Virus record (IMG/VR): IMGVR_UViG_3300010299_000058
Coordinates: 1-25,244 of that record
DNA: 25,244 nucleotides
Direction: 5' to 3' (one strand)
Origin: a virus
The notes under the pieces are model-generated. The model saw only the letters and a list, made by a program, of their open reading frames with translations, searched no databases and was not told where the DNA came from. Of this stretch, positions 12,753-19,651 are shown in pieces (position 1 is the first letter of the stretch; every line of letters starts with the position of its first letter). The position numbers were made by a program, and so were the translations under genes.

Positions 12753-13160
12753 ATGAAAAAAGCAAAACACAAATATTCGTTAGGTGACATTGTCACAATC
12801 GAATGGATGGCTGGTGGTAAATACACTGGTGAAATAACTGAGCTCACCTATATGGGTGAAAGGATTAATTCTCCAAACTATAATTTACCCCAATATCTTG
12901 TTTCTGTTAAAAACCCAAAAGGTTCAAGGGCTGAATATACACATTACCCTGTATCAGATGAAAGGATAATATCAGTAAATGGTAAAACAACTGATTTACT
13001 TTCTGAAAAGTTAAACAAGAAAAGAGGTACTTCAGTAAAAACTCCAGATTTAAAATCCAAACCGACCTCAAAGAAAAGGAATAAAAAATCTGAATTAGAT
13101 GAGGCGATAGAAAATCAAAAAGATTTTATCAGGGGTACAATTAAAAAGGATTCAATTTAA
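12753..13160 (+). CDS. hypothetical protein with SH3/Tudor-like N-terminus and basic tail
   Basis: A 135-residue protein. The first 70 residues (YSLGDIVTIEWMAGGKYTGE, ITELTYMGERINSPNYNLPQ, YLVSVKN) look like a small beta-barrel of the SH3/Tudor kind. The rest is a low-complexity basic stretch rich in Lys, Ser and Thr (KKRGTSVKTPDLKSKPTSKK), ending in an acidic then mixed helix. Binding to nucleic acid is plausible. No named family is recognised. It starts 26 nt after the core of class A copy 7. Confidence 0.65.
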   Translation: MKKAKHKYSLGDIVTIEWMAGGKYTGEITELTYMGERINSPNYNLPQYLVSVKNPKGSRAEYTHYPVSDERIISVNGKTTDLLSEKLNKKRGTSVKTPDLKSKPTSKKRNKKSELDEAIENQKDFIRGTIKKDSI

Positions 13161-13189
13161 TAATTATATAAAACAAAAATCAAAAAGTT

Positions 13190-13474
13190 ATGGCAAAAGG
13201 AATTAACGACATGTACCACTATGGTACTTCAGAAAGCGAAGCAGAAAAAATGACTAAAAAATTCGGTAAGAATTATATGTCAATTAACTTCGAAATCAAC
13301 GAATCTTATAGACTAGGTCAAAAAGAGGCACAGCCTATAGGCAATTTAGTTATTGGTAATAAAACAATCCCATTGACAATTTCTGAAATTAATAAACTTC
13401 AGGAAACTTTATCTGATTCAAAACACATTTTTAACAACATGTTGAGAATGGGAATGTTGCAAGGTAGAAATTAA
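13190..13474 (+). CDS. hypothetical protein
   Basis: A 94-residue protein starting MAKGINDMYHYGTSESEAEK. The middle contains a beta stretch (PIGNLVIGNKTIPLTISEIN) and the C-terminus is helical and Met-rich (NNMLRMGMLQGRN). The leader CAAAAAGTT-ATG resembles that at 10018. No family is recognised. It is followed by a 269-bp spacer full of inverted repeats. Confidence 0.65.
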   Translation: MAKGINDMYHYGTSESEAEKMTKKFGKNYMSINFEINESYRLGQKEAQPIGNLVIGNKTIPLTISEINKLQETLSDSKHIFNNMLRMGMLQGRN

Positions 13475-13503
13475 TAATTGAAAATTAGCAATTAGAACAT
13501 ACA

Positions 13504-13691
13504 TGGAATTATGCCGGCTTCCGGGGTCGGCTTCTTCCATTTCTTAGCACCGCAAGGAGCATTGAGCATCAAGAGTTACAAATTTAATTTGTGACATTGG
13601 ATTGGTGTGAATAATAAAAAATGATAATTGAAAATTAAAAAATACTCTATTCTATTACTGCCTACGGCAGTACTATTAGCTTTAGCTAATA
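13504..13691 (+). other. cluster of four hairpins in a gene-free spacer
   Basis: Four clear inverted repeats lie close together. TGGAA (13504-13508) pairs with TTCCA (13535-13539) and encloses GCCGGC/GTCGGC (13513-13531). GTTACAAAT (13575-13583) pairs with ATTTGTGAC (13587-13595), 9 bp around a 3-nt loop. TACTGCC/GGCAGTA (13656-13672) is a perfect 7-bp stem. TATTAGC/GCTAATA (13674-13691) is another. No protein frame or T-run terminator is seen. It could be a small RNA, a processing region or an mRNA-end structure. Confidence 0.5.
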
Positions 13692-13713
13692 GCTAATTAT
13701 ACTATTAGTTTCT

Positions 13714-13726
13714 AATATTTATTTTA
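13714..13726 (+). promoter_or_regulatory. class B motif (AATATTTATTTTA)
   Basis: AATATTTATTTTAAATAAA is nearly identical to the site at 8858 and ends about 17 nt before the ATG at 13744. It directly follows the hairpin cluster. Confidence 0.5.
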
Positions 13727-13743
13727 AATAAACCTTGTATATT

Positions 13744-13953
13744 ATGTCAATAAAAACTAACATATATTTAGACGATGAGGCATTTGATACGATTGCCAAA
13801 ATAAATTCTCAATTCGAAGGTGAAGAGAGACTATCTGAAATTAAAAAATATTTTACTTCTAGAGCCAATTACATTTCAAGGACTACAGGGTGGGATTTTT
13901 CCAGATTGGCTTGGGCGGTATATACAGACAAGGTGGTGGTGCATGGGAACTAA
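13744..13953 (+). CDS. small hypothetical protein
   Basis: A 69-residue protein starting MSIKTNIYLDDEAFDTIAKI. A TTG three codons upstream also opens the frame, but ATG at 13744 is the natural start. The sequence is helical with a C-terminal aromatic strand region (WDFSRLAWAVYTDKVVVHGN). No family is recognised. The next gene overlaps it by 11 nt, so the two are probably translated together. Confidence 0.6.
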   Translation: MSIKTNIYLDDEAFDTIAKINSQFEGEERLSEIKKYFTSRANYISRTTGWDFSRLAWAVYTDKVVVHGN

Positions 13954-14545
13954 TGATGTTGTAAGAATTTCTTTAAAGAATGCTGATAATATATTTAGTG
14001 AAAAATATTGGAAAACTGTATTCGATGATATTATTACCTATGAGGTTGAAAATTCTATACCAGACCCAGACTATATGAGTGAAACTGAGGTTTCTATTTA
14101 TGACGAAATATGGCGAGACCTTTTATCTGAAAATGATAAAACAATTCTTTTTGAAAATAATAAATCTGAATATTATTTTTGGATTCATAATTTAACTGAT
14201 GAATACTTTGAAAAATATTTAGATTTAATGGAATCCGGCAAAGAACTTACTAAAATTATTCAGGAAGAGTTAGAAGAAACTGAAATAGAACAATTGGAAA
14301 AACTTAAGACTGATGAAATGTATAAGAGACATTTAGAAAATGATGGCTTAATTACTTTTGTAAATACTCAGAAACATACAATAATATCTAGTACTGATTT
14401 AGACAAATTAAATTCAGCTAAAAATGAACTATTATTATCAGGTTATTTAATATATGATTCTAGAATTAAAAGAATTAAATCTAAAACTTTATATTCATAT
14501 GTTTATGACATAAGTTCTTTAACTCAACCTTTCTGTCCAAATTAA
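13943..14545 (+). CDS. acidic hypothetical protein
   Basis: A 200-residue acidic protein. The frame is open further upstream, but ATG 13943 (MGTNDVVRISLKNADNIF) is chosen because the upstream part lies wholly over the previous gene and would be a long overlap. The middle is helical and Glu-rich (MESGKELTKIIQEELEETEI). No family is recognised. An 8-bp inverted repeat begins on the last base of its stop codon. Confidence 0.6.
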   Translation: MGTNDVVRISLKNADNIFSEKYWKTVFDDIITYEVENSIPDPDYMSETEVSIYDEIWRDLLSENDKTILFENNKSEYYFWIHNLTDEYFEKYLDLMESGKELTKIIQEELEETEIEQLEKLKTDEMYKRHLENDGLITFVNTQKHTIISSTDLDKLNSAKNELLLSGYLIYDSRIKRIKSKTLYSYVYDISSLTQPFCPN

Positions 14546-14563
14546 TATGACACTATGTCATAT
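14545..14563 (+). other. perfect 8-bp inverted repeat at the stop codon
   Basis: ATATGACA-CTA-TGTCATAT: 8 bp with a 3-nt loop, starting on the final A of the stop codon. There is no T-run after it, so it is more likely an mRNA-end or protein-binding site than an intrinsic terminator. Confidence 0.4.
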
Positions 14564-14621
14564 AAATCTTATTGGCACGATTATTAATCTATAGAATATA
14601 AAATAAAAAAAGGAGTTATAT

Positions 14622-15056
14622 ATGTACGATATTTTTAATTTAACTGATTATCTTTTCGGTAAAAATACTACAACTACGTTACCATTTCTAAAAAAGAAAA
14701 ACATTAAAAATGAAAATGGTAAATTAGACGATGGTTCTACATGGACAAGAGATTCATACATGTCTGATGATGGAACCTATTACATTTCTTATTATACAAG
14801 AAATATGCCGGCTGACAAAAAATTAAAAGACAGTTCAAGTATTGAGGAAAAAATTGTTAATATCAAAAACGAATTGAGAAATGCAATTGAGGCTGAGGAC
14901 TGGGACACTGCAGCTAAATTTAGAGATAAACTAAAAGATTTAGAAAAGAACTATGAAAAAATAAAAAATCTTTTAGAGGCAAAGAGAAAAGCAATTGACA
15001 ATATGGAGTTTGAGGAAGTTAAAAAGATTGTTTCTGAAATAAAGAAATACGAATAA
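14622..15056 (+). CDS. UVR-domain protein
   Basis: A 144-residue protein with a UVR (UvrB/UvrC) motif at about residues 74-110: LRNAIEAEDWDTAAKFRDKL, then KDLEK, which fits the consensus L..A...EDFE.AA..RD.I..L. This motif mediates the UvrB-UvrC contact in nucleotide-excision repair and also occurs in Clp-linked proteins such as McsA and ClpC. A weaker second copy may follow (LEAKRKAIDNMEFEEVKKIV). The first 70 residues have no recognised domain. A good AAAGGAG site precedes the ATG. Its unit ends at the intrinsic terminator at 15083. Either a repair or a Clp-related role would fit its neighbours. Confidence 0.72.
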   Translation: MYDIFNLTDYLFGKNTTTTLPFLKKKNIKNENGKLDDGSTWTRDSYMSDDGTYYISYYTRNMPADKKLKDSSSIEEKIVNIKNELRNAIEAEDWDTAAKFRDKLKDLEKNYEKIKNLLEAKRKAIDNMEFEEVKKIVSEIKKYE

Positions 15057-15082
15057 AGGTTACTTAATACATGTCAGTGAAG

Positions 15083-15120
15083 AGGGGATTTATATCAATT
15101 TAGATATGGTCCCCTTTTTT
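15083..15120 (+). terminator. intrinsic (rho-independent) terminator
   Basis: AGGGGA (15083-15088) pairs with TCCCCT (15110-15115). Within it TTATATC pairs with GATATGG (two G-U pairs, one bulged T) around a 6-nt loop. A run of six T follows (15115-15120). It is the clearest terminator here and stands 10 nt before a class B motif. Confidence 0.88.
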
Positions 15121-15130
15121 AGAGCATAAT

Positions 15131-15140
15131 ATATTTATAT
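15131..15140 (+). promoter_or_regulatory. class B motif (ATATTTATAT)
   Basis: ATATTTATAT starts 10 nt after the terminator and ends 20 nt before the ATG at 15161. Since upstream transcription should stop, a promoter is needed here, which gives the best contextual support for class B sites being promoters. Confidence 0.6.
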
Positions 15141-15160
15141 TAGAATAAAAAGGCAAGATA

Positions 15161-16162
15161 ATGAAAAAATATTTTTTACCTATTCTAGTTGCAATCTTTG
15201 CTCTAGGTTTATCAGCATCGGCTGCATATTTTTCTGTTTTAGGTTTAACAAAACTTTTTGCTGGAGCTGTTGTTGGGACTGCAATTGTGTGTTCTTTTAT
15301 TGAAGGTGCCAAATTAATAATCGCAAGTGTATTACATCAATATAGCAAAAAAATTGGTATACTTACAAATGTTTTTTTGGTAATTGCCTTATTGGTGGCA
15401 ATGTCAATAACATCTATGGGAGTTTATGGATATCTTACAAATGCCTATCAATCAACTGCAAACAAACTGGAAATAATAGACGGCAAAGTTAATGTTTTGA
15501 ATCTTAAAAGAGAAAGATTTAAATCGTCACTAACATCACATGAAAATGAAAAAGCTGAGATAAACATAGTTATTTCAGAATTGACAAAAGGTTTATCAAA
15601 TAATACAATTCAATATAAAGATAGAGAAACTGGACAAATTATTACAACAACATCTAGTTCGACCAGAAAAATACTTAAGGCGCAGTTGGATGATGCCAAG
15701 ATACAGAGAGAAAAGTTAACTAAAAATATTGAAAGTTTAACTGATAGTATTACAAAGTTAGATATTAAAATATTAGATATAAATAGTAATAATGAGATTG
15801 CGTCTGAAATAGGACCTTTGAAATTTATACAAAAACTTACAAATGTACCTATGGAAAAGATAATTAATATATTGACTTTAGTAATAGTATTAGTTGTCGA
15901 TCCACTCGCAATTGTTTTGGTAATTGTATTTAATAAAATTACAGAGCGAGAAAAGAAAGAAAATAAAAATATTATTCAGAAAAATAATATTGAAAAAGAA
16001 AAACCTGTTATATTAGAAATAGAAAATCTTGAAAATGACATTGAACCAGAGTCAGAAAAAGAACCAGATATCGAAATCCAAGACGACACTGAAATTGGCC
16101 AAAAAACAATTAATAAGGATTTGTATGGTGATGGTCAAAAAGGTAGAAAACCTACAGAATAA
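15161..16162 (+). CDS. membrane protein with four transmembrane segments and coiled coil
   Basis: A 333-residue membrane protein. Three hydrophobic helices lie at about residues 5-27, 30-52 and 66-92 (PILVAIFALGLSASAAYF; FAGAVVGTAIVCSFIEGAKL; VFLVIALLVAMSITSMGVYG). A charged helical, probably coiled-coil part spans about 100-215. A fourth helix follows at about 236-258 (ILTLVIVLVVDPLAIVLVIV), then a very acidic tail. Similar multi-pass proteins with an internal coiled coil occur in other large myoviruses without known function (recollection, not checked). It is the first gene after the terminator and class B motif. Confidence 0.75.
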   Translation: MKKYFLPILVAIFALGLSASAAYFSVLGLTKLFAGAVVGTAIVCSFIEGAKLIIASVLHQYSKKIGILTNVFLVIALLVAMSITSMGVYGYLTNAYQSTANKLEIIDGKVNVLNLKRERFKSSLTSHENEKAEINIVISELTKGLSNNTIQYKDRETGQIITTTSSSTRKILKAQLDDAKIQREKLTKNIESLTDSITKLDIKILDINSNNEIASEIGPLKFIQKLTNVPMEKIINILTLVIVLVVDPLAIVLVIVFNKITEREKKENKNIIQKNNIEKEKPVILEIENLENDIEPESEKEPDIEIQDDTEIGQKTINKDLYGDGQKGRKPTE

Positions 16163-16178
16163 TTTTTTTTGAAAATAA

Positions 16179-16226
16179 TTGCTAAAAAATTTCTCTATGT
16201 CAAAAATTTTTGTTATATTAGTATAA
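16179..16226 (+). promoter_or_regulatory. class A phage promoter-like element, copy 8
   Basis: TTG at 16179-16181 and TATATTAG at 16214-16221, offset 35 nt. The region between is partly changed (CAAAAATTTTTGT) and the leader is short, 19 nt to the ATG at 16241. It is the only class A copy in the late-looking half. Confidence 0.7.
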
Positions 16227-16240
16227 AATAAGAAATTAAT

Positions 16241-16771
16241 ATGGCTAAACATGGTAAATTAAGTGTAGCTGATATAAAAGAGTTACACAAAAAATATAAC
16301 AGGACCAAAAAGGTTTTGGATACGTGGAATCAAAAAGGAGAATGGTGGCATCTTGACTGTAAGATTTGCGGTGTTTCTACACCCTGCTCTGAAGGTGCAA
16401 CAAGTATTGTATGTTATAGATGTACCAATGCTATGGTACCGTGGGAAGATACTTTACCTCCTAGTTTCTTTTCTAGACCTAGACATTCCGGTCCTAAAAG
16501 ACCAGCCGGTTGGCATTTCATGTCGGTCTTTGTAGATAAGGATGGTACAGTTTTTCATAAAGGAGTTGAGCAGCCAGATTTAAAAGGTACACTTGAACCT
16601 ACAAAGATTGAGGAAAAAAAGAAGATGTCAAAATCTGAGAAGGCTGAACATAATCGAGAGATTAATTCCAAAATTTTTAAACTTAAAAAGAAATTACCAA
16701 CTCTTAAATTGAAAAAAGATATAAGAGCTACTGAGGTTGAAATAAGAAAGTTACAAAGGCAGATAAAATGA
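16241..16771 (+). CDS. zinc-ribbon-like protein with basic coiled tail
   Basis: A 176-residue basic protein. Residues 40-61 hold paired cysteines: Cys40-x2-Cys43, Cys49, and Cys58-x2-Cys61 (LDCKICG...VCYRC), consistent with a zinc ribbon or similar metal site. A Pro/Arg-rich middle (SRPRHSGPKRPAGWHF) follows, then a Lys-rich helical C-terminus (SKIFKLKKKLPTLKLKKDIR) that could bind nucleic acid. No named family is recognised. Its stop overlaps the start of the deformylase-like gene as ATGA (16768-16771), which suggests coupled translation. Confidence 0.7.
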   Translation: MAKHGKLSVADIKELHKKYNRTKKVLDTWNQKGEWWHLDCKICGVSTPCSEGATSIVCYRCTNAMVPWEDTLPPSFFSRPRHSGPKRPAGWHFMSVFVDKDGTVFHKGVEQPDLKGTLEPTKIEEKKKMSKSEKAEHNREINSKIFKLKKKLPTLKLKKDIRATEVEIRKLQRQIK

Positions 16772-17391
16772 TTAAAGAATTAGTAGAATTAGTTCCTGGC
16801 CAAATAGCTGAGGATTTGGATATCAAGGATAAAGAATATACAAATGAGCTATTCAAGGATATGAGTAAAAGATTACTTAATGAACCTTCAGCTTATTTTA
16901 TAACAGCTCCACAAATAGGTGTAAACAAAAGAGCTGGAATTGTTTTAATACCAGGATTAAATCCAATATTGTTAGTTAATCCTAAAATAGTTAATAAAAA
17001 TTGGGAAATACCTTTTATTGAAAGTAATATATCGTTTCCCAATCAGTTGTTTGAAACATTTAGATATGCCAGTATAACAGTTAAATCTGATAATTTTCCA
17101 AATGGTAATATAAGGTTTGGTGTTAAAGAGGATATGGCAAAAATAATTTTAAAGGATATAGAAAATTATGCTCACCCAAATATACATCAGGCAGTCGCAA
17201 TCCAACAAGTGATTGATATATTAGATGGTAAAAATTCAGATGATAAAAAAAATCCACAAAGTTTTGATTTTAAAAAACATGGTAGAAACGAGGTTGTGGA
17301 AATAGAAAAAGATGGTGAATCTAAAAAAATAAAATATAAAAAAGCAATTCCATTTCTACAACAAGGATGGACAATAAAAAAGATAGATTAA
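16768..17391 (+). CDS. peptide deformylase-like protein without catalytic residues
   Basis: A 207-residue relative of peptide deformylase, the metalloenzyme that removes the formyl group from new proteins. Motif 1 (GxGLAAxQIG) appears as FITAPQIGV (44-52). Motif 2 (EGCLSFPG) appears as ESNISFPN (85-92), with the metal-binding Cys replaced by Asn87. Motif 3 (QHExDHLxG) appears as QQVIDILDG (146-154), where both His and the catalytic Glu are replaced (Gln147, Val148, Ile151). All three metal ligands and the general base are gone, so deformylation is very unlikely. A C-terminal extension of about 50 residues, lysine-rich, follows. The protein may have been reused as a binding or structural protein. 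It lies directly before the ClpP-type protease. Confidence 0.75.
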   Translation: MIKELVELVPGQIAEDLDIKDKEYTNELFKDMSKRLLNEPSAYFITAPQIGVNKRAGIVLIPGLNPILLVNPKIVNKNWEIPFIESNISFPNQLFETFRYASITVKSDNFPNGNIRFGVKEDMAKIILKDIENYAHPNIHQAVAIQQVIDILDGKNSDDKKNPQSFDFKKHGRNEVVEIEKDGESKKIKYKKAIPFLQQGWTIKKID

Positions 17392-17392
17392 T

Positions 17393-18025
17393 ATGATTAG
17401 AAAAGGTTTATACGACGAGCAGGATATGGAAACGCCGGAAGACAGAAAAGTTGAAAATAATTCCAGTGTAAAAAAGGATAATTCCGAGGAATTAAAATTA
17501 ACAAGAGAAATAGACTATCAATTTAATATTGATGATAGTATTATTTATTTTTTCGATGAGGTTAATGAATTCACTGTTTTCGATTTTATATCTAGAGTAA
17601 GAACAATATTAAAAAATAATCCAGATAATCCAATTAATATGTTGTTGAATTCTCCAGGTGGTTCTGTTTATGATATGAATGCACTCATTGATTATATTGA
17701 ATCATTACCTGTTCCTGTTAATATAATTGTTAGAGGTAAAGCTATGAGCGCAGCTGCTGTAGTTTTGGCCGCAGCAACTGGAAAAAGATATGCTAGTAAA
17801 AGATCGACAATAATGTTTCATGAGGCCAGTTCATTTAGTGTAGGTAAACAATCTGATTTGAAAGCCAATGTTAAACACATAGATGATTTGGAAAAGGAAA
17901 CAAACATTTTGCTAGGTAATGTTACCAAAAAATCAGCTGAATGGTGGGAAAACTCTCAAAAAACTGATTTATATCTTACAGCCCAACAGGCTTTAGAATT
18001 AGGTGTGATAGACGAAATAATATGA
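17393..18025 (+). CDS. clpP: ClpP-family serine protease
   Basis: A 210-residue ClpP/S14-type protease. Residues 85-92 (LNSPGGSV) form the oxyanion-hole loop. The catalytic Ser119 lies in GKAMSAAA, His143 in MFHEAS, and Asp192 in KTDLYLTAQQALELG, so the triad is complete. The first 45 residues are a charged extension without a signal peptide. In phages such proteins serve as head-maturation proteases or as Clp-like proteases; no capsid or scaffold gene is visible nearby, so the role is open. It starts 1 nt after the deformylase-like gene and overlaps the lysin gene as ATGA. A ClpS-like adaptor is encoded at 11046. Confidence 0.9.
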   Translation: MIRKGLYDEQDMETPEDRKVENNSSVKKDNSEELKLTREIDYQFNIDDSIIYFFDEVNEFTVFDFISRVRTILKNNPDNPINMLLNSPGGSVYDMNALIDYIESLPVPVNIIVRGKAMSAAAVVLAAATGKRYASKRSTIMFHEASSFSVGKQSDLKANVKHIDDLEKETNILLGNVTKKSAEWWENSQKTDLYLTAQQALELGVIDEII

Positions 18026-18597
18026 ACAACGTAATTACGACATTGAGCTTAGCTTTAATTAGCTGTTATATGCCTTCGACCAGTGACATTCATGAAATCT
18101 ATATTGAAAAAAGAAATATTGAATGTGTTGAATCGAATGGAGATATGGAAACTTATTTTTTGGAATATAAAAACAAATGTAATTTATATCTAAAAAGAAG
18201 ATGTTTTAAAGGTACACCTTTGACAGGTAAGATTTTATCAGAATGTGCAAAAAATACATATGATAAATATGGAATGATTGTACCTTTTGAATTGGCACTT
18301 TCACAAGCACAAATGGAATCTCATATGGGCACTAAAGGCAAATCATGTAAAAATAATCCTTATAATGTTGGAGAATATGACAATAGAACAGCTATAGTTT
18401 TTTCATCTACAGAAAAAGGTGTGCAGGCATATTTTGATTTAATTGCATCTGATTATTTATCTGAAAAAGATATAGATGAACTTTTAAAAAATTTTACAAA
18501 CTGTAGAAATCAGAGATATGCCAGTTCAAAATCATATGAAAGAAAAATATCAAGACAATTAAAATTTATAAAAAAATACATTAAAAAAAGATGTTAA
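18022..18597 (+). CDS. lipoprotein-like peptidoglycan hydrolase
   Basis: A 191-residue protein with a glucosaminidase/lysozyme-like domain. VPFELALSQAQMESHMGTKG holds the probable catalytic Glu99, and NPYNVGEYDN follows, as in bacterial N-acetylglucosaminidase and Bax-like proteins. FSSTEKGVQAYFDLI fits the later conserved part. The N-terminus MNNVITTLSLALISCYMPS looks like a short lipoprotein signal with lipobox LISC and Cys15, so it may be exported and anchored to a membrane, an unusual form for an endolysin. Five more cysteines follow before the domain. It overlaps clpP at its start. It may act in lysis, or in cell-wall opening as a virion-associated enzyme. Confidence 0.75.
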   Translation: MNNVITTLSLALISCYMPSTSDIHEIYIEKRNIECVESNGDMETYFLEYKNKCNLYLKRRCFKGTPLTGKILSECAKNTYDKYGMIVPFELALSQAQMESHMGTKGKSCKNNPYNVGEYDNRTAIVFSSTEKGVQAYFDLIASDYLSEKDIDELLKNFTNCRNQRYASSKSYERKISRQLKFIKKYIKKRC

Positions 18598-18599
18598 AT

Positions 18600-19358
18600 A
18601 TGGAAGCAGAAAAATTAGCAGAAAATTGGTCTAAATTAACAGACTTAATCGAACAAAACTTTTCAGGTGAAAGAAAAGAAAATTTAAAAAAGTTATATGA
18701 ATTCCTTGAGGATAGAATGGTATATGCTCCAGCCAGTGGATTGGAACATTATCATAATGCATTTCCAGGAGGTTATGTTGACCACATTTTAAGAGTTTGT
18801 GAATGTGCAAAAAGAGTAAAGCAAAACTGGGAAGAGATGGGGGCAACAATTAATTTTACTGACGAGGAATTAATTTTTTCTGCCTTAAATCATGACTTAG
18901 GTAAAATTGGGGACCTGACTGAAGATTATTATGTTCCAAATGAATCAGAATGGCATAGAAAAAATCAAGGTAAAATATACGAAGGTAATAAAAACATAAT
19001 TCACATGCCAATACCTCATCGTTCACTTTGGATGCTACAGGAATTTGGAGTTAAGGTTTCTCAAAATGAATACATTTCGATTATGACTCACGACGGTGTA
19101 TATGATTCAGGTAACGAAACATATCTAAAAACATATTTGCCTGAAAGAAATTTGAAAACAAATCTACCTATCATTTTGCATCACGCTGACCACATGGCAA
19201 GTAGAATAGAGTATGATATGTGGAAATCAGAACAGCCTACTCAGACAAAAAGTACATTTAAGAAAAAATCTCCATCTAATAAAACAACAACATCTGTTAA
19301 CACATCGAATAAAAATATAAATGCTGCAAAGCTATTTGATGATTTATTTAAGGAGTAA
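18600..19358 (+). CDS. HD-domain phosphohydrolase
   Basis: A 252-residue metal-dependent HD-superfamily protein. The metal-binding pattern is His62 in GYVDHILRV, His98-Asp99 in SALNHDLGKIGD, further histidines in HMPIPHRS and ISIMTHDG, and a late Asp198 in LHHADHMASR. HD enzymes of phages commonly hydrolyse nucleotides or cyclic nucleotides; the substrate cannot be read here. A Lys/Ser/Thr-rich linker (STFKKKSPSNKTTTSVNTSN) precedes a short C-terminal helix, KLFDDLFKE. The ATG at 18591 would overlap the previous stop; ATG 18600 is preferred. Confidence 0.85.
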   Translation: MEAEKLAENWSKLTDLIEQNFSGERKENLKKLYEFLEDRMVYAPASGLEHYHNAFPGGYVDHILRVCECAKRVKQNWEEMGATINFTDEELIFSALNHDLGKIGDLTEDYYVPNESEWHRKNQGKIYEGNKNIIHMPIPHRSLWMLQEFGVKVSQNEYISIMTHDGVYDSGNETYLKTYLPERNLKTNLPIILHHADHMASRIEYDMWKSEQPTQTKSTFKKKSPSNKTTTSVNTSNKNINAAKLFDDLFKE

Positions 19359-19360
19359 AA

Positions 19361-19651
19361 ATGGAAATATTAGCTATAATTTTATTTTTGATTTCGGCAG
19401 TTTTAGGATATGGCTGCTGGAATCTTTTAAAGAAATATGAGAGATTAGAAGAAAACTACGAGGCTATGGGAACATGGTTTGTTTCTTTTAGAAAAGGTGT
19501 TATTGGAATGGATAACAAATTGAAAGAAATAGATAATAAAGGACACTTCAAATCAGACGATGAGGTAGGTTTCTTTTTTAAAGAATTAAAAAAAATGCAA
19601 GGGTTATTGAATGAATACTTTGACTATGGAAAAAACGATGAGCAAAAATAA
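19361..19651 (+). CDS. small membrane-anchored protein
   Basis: A 96-residue protein with one N-terminal transmembrane helix (MEILAIILFLISAVLGYGCW) followed by a charged helical segment (LKKYERLEENYEAMGTWF) and an acidic, lysine-mixed C-terminus. It has a good AAGGAG site 2 nt after the HD gene. Its end overlaps the start of the sigma factor. Single-pass proteins of this form are common in large phages; no function is assigned. Confidence 0.65.
   Translation: MEILAIILFLISAVLGYGCWNLLKKYERLEENYEAMGTWFVSFRKGVIGMDNKLKEIDNKGHFKSDDEVGFFFKELKKMQGLLNEYFDYGKNDEQK

Noticed and set aside
13820-13942. Upstream in-frame extension of the gene at 13943
   Set aside because: It lies entirely over the 13744-13953 gene in another frame; the ATG at 13943 gives the usual short overlap.
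14548-14595. A 15-codon frame after 14545
   Set aside because: Too short, no ribosome-binding site, and it consists largely of the inverted repeat.
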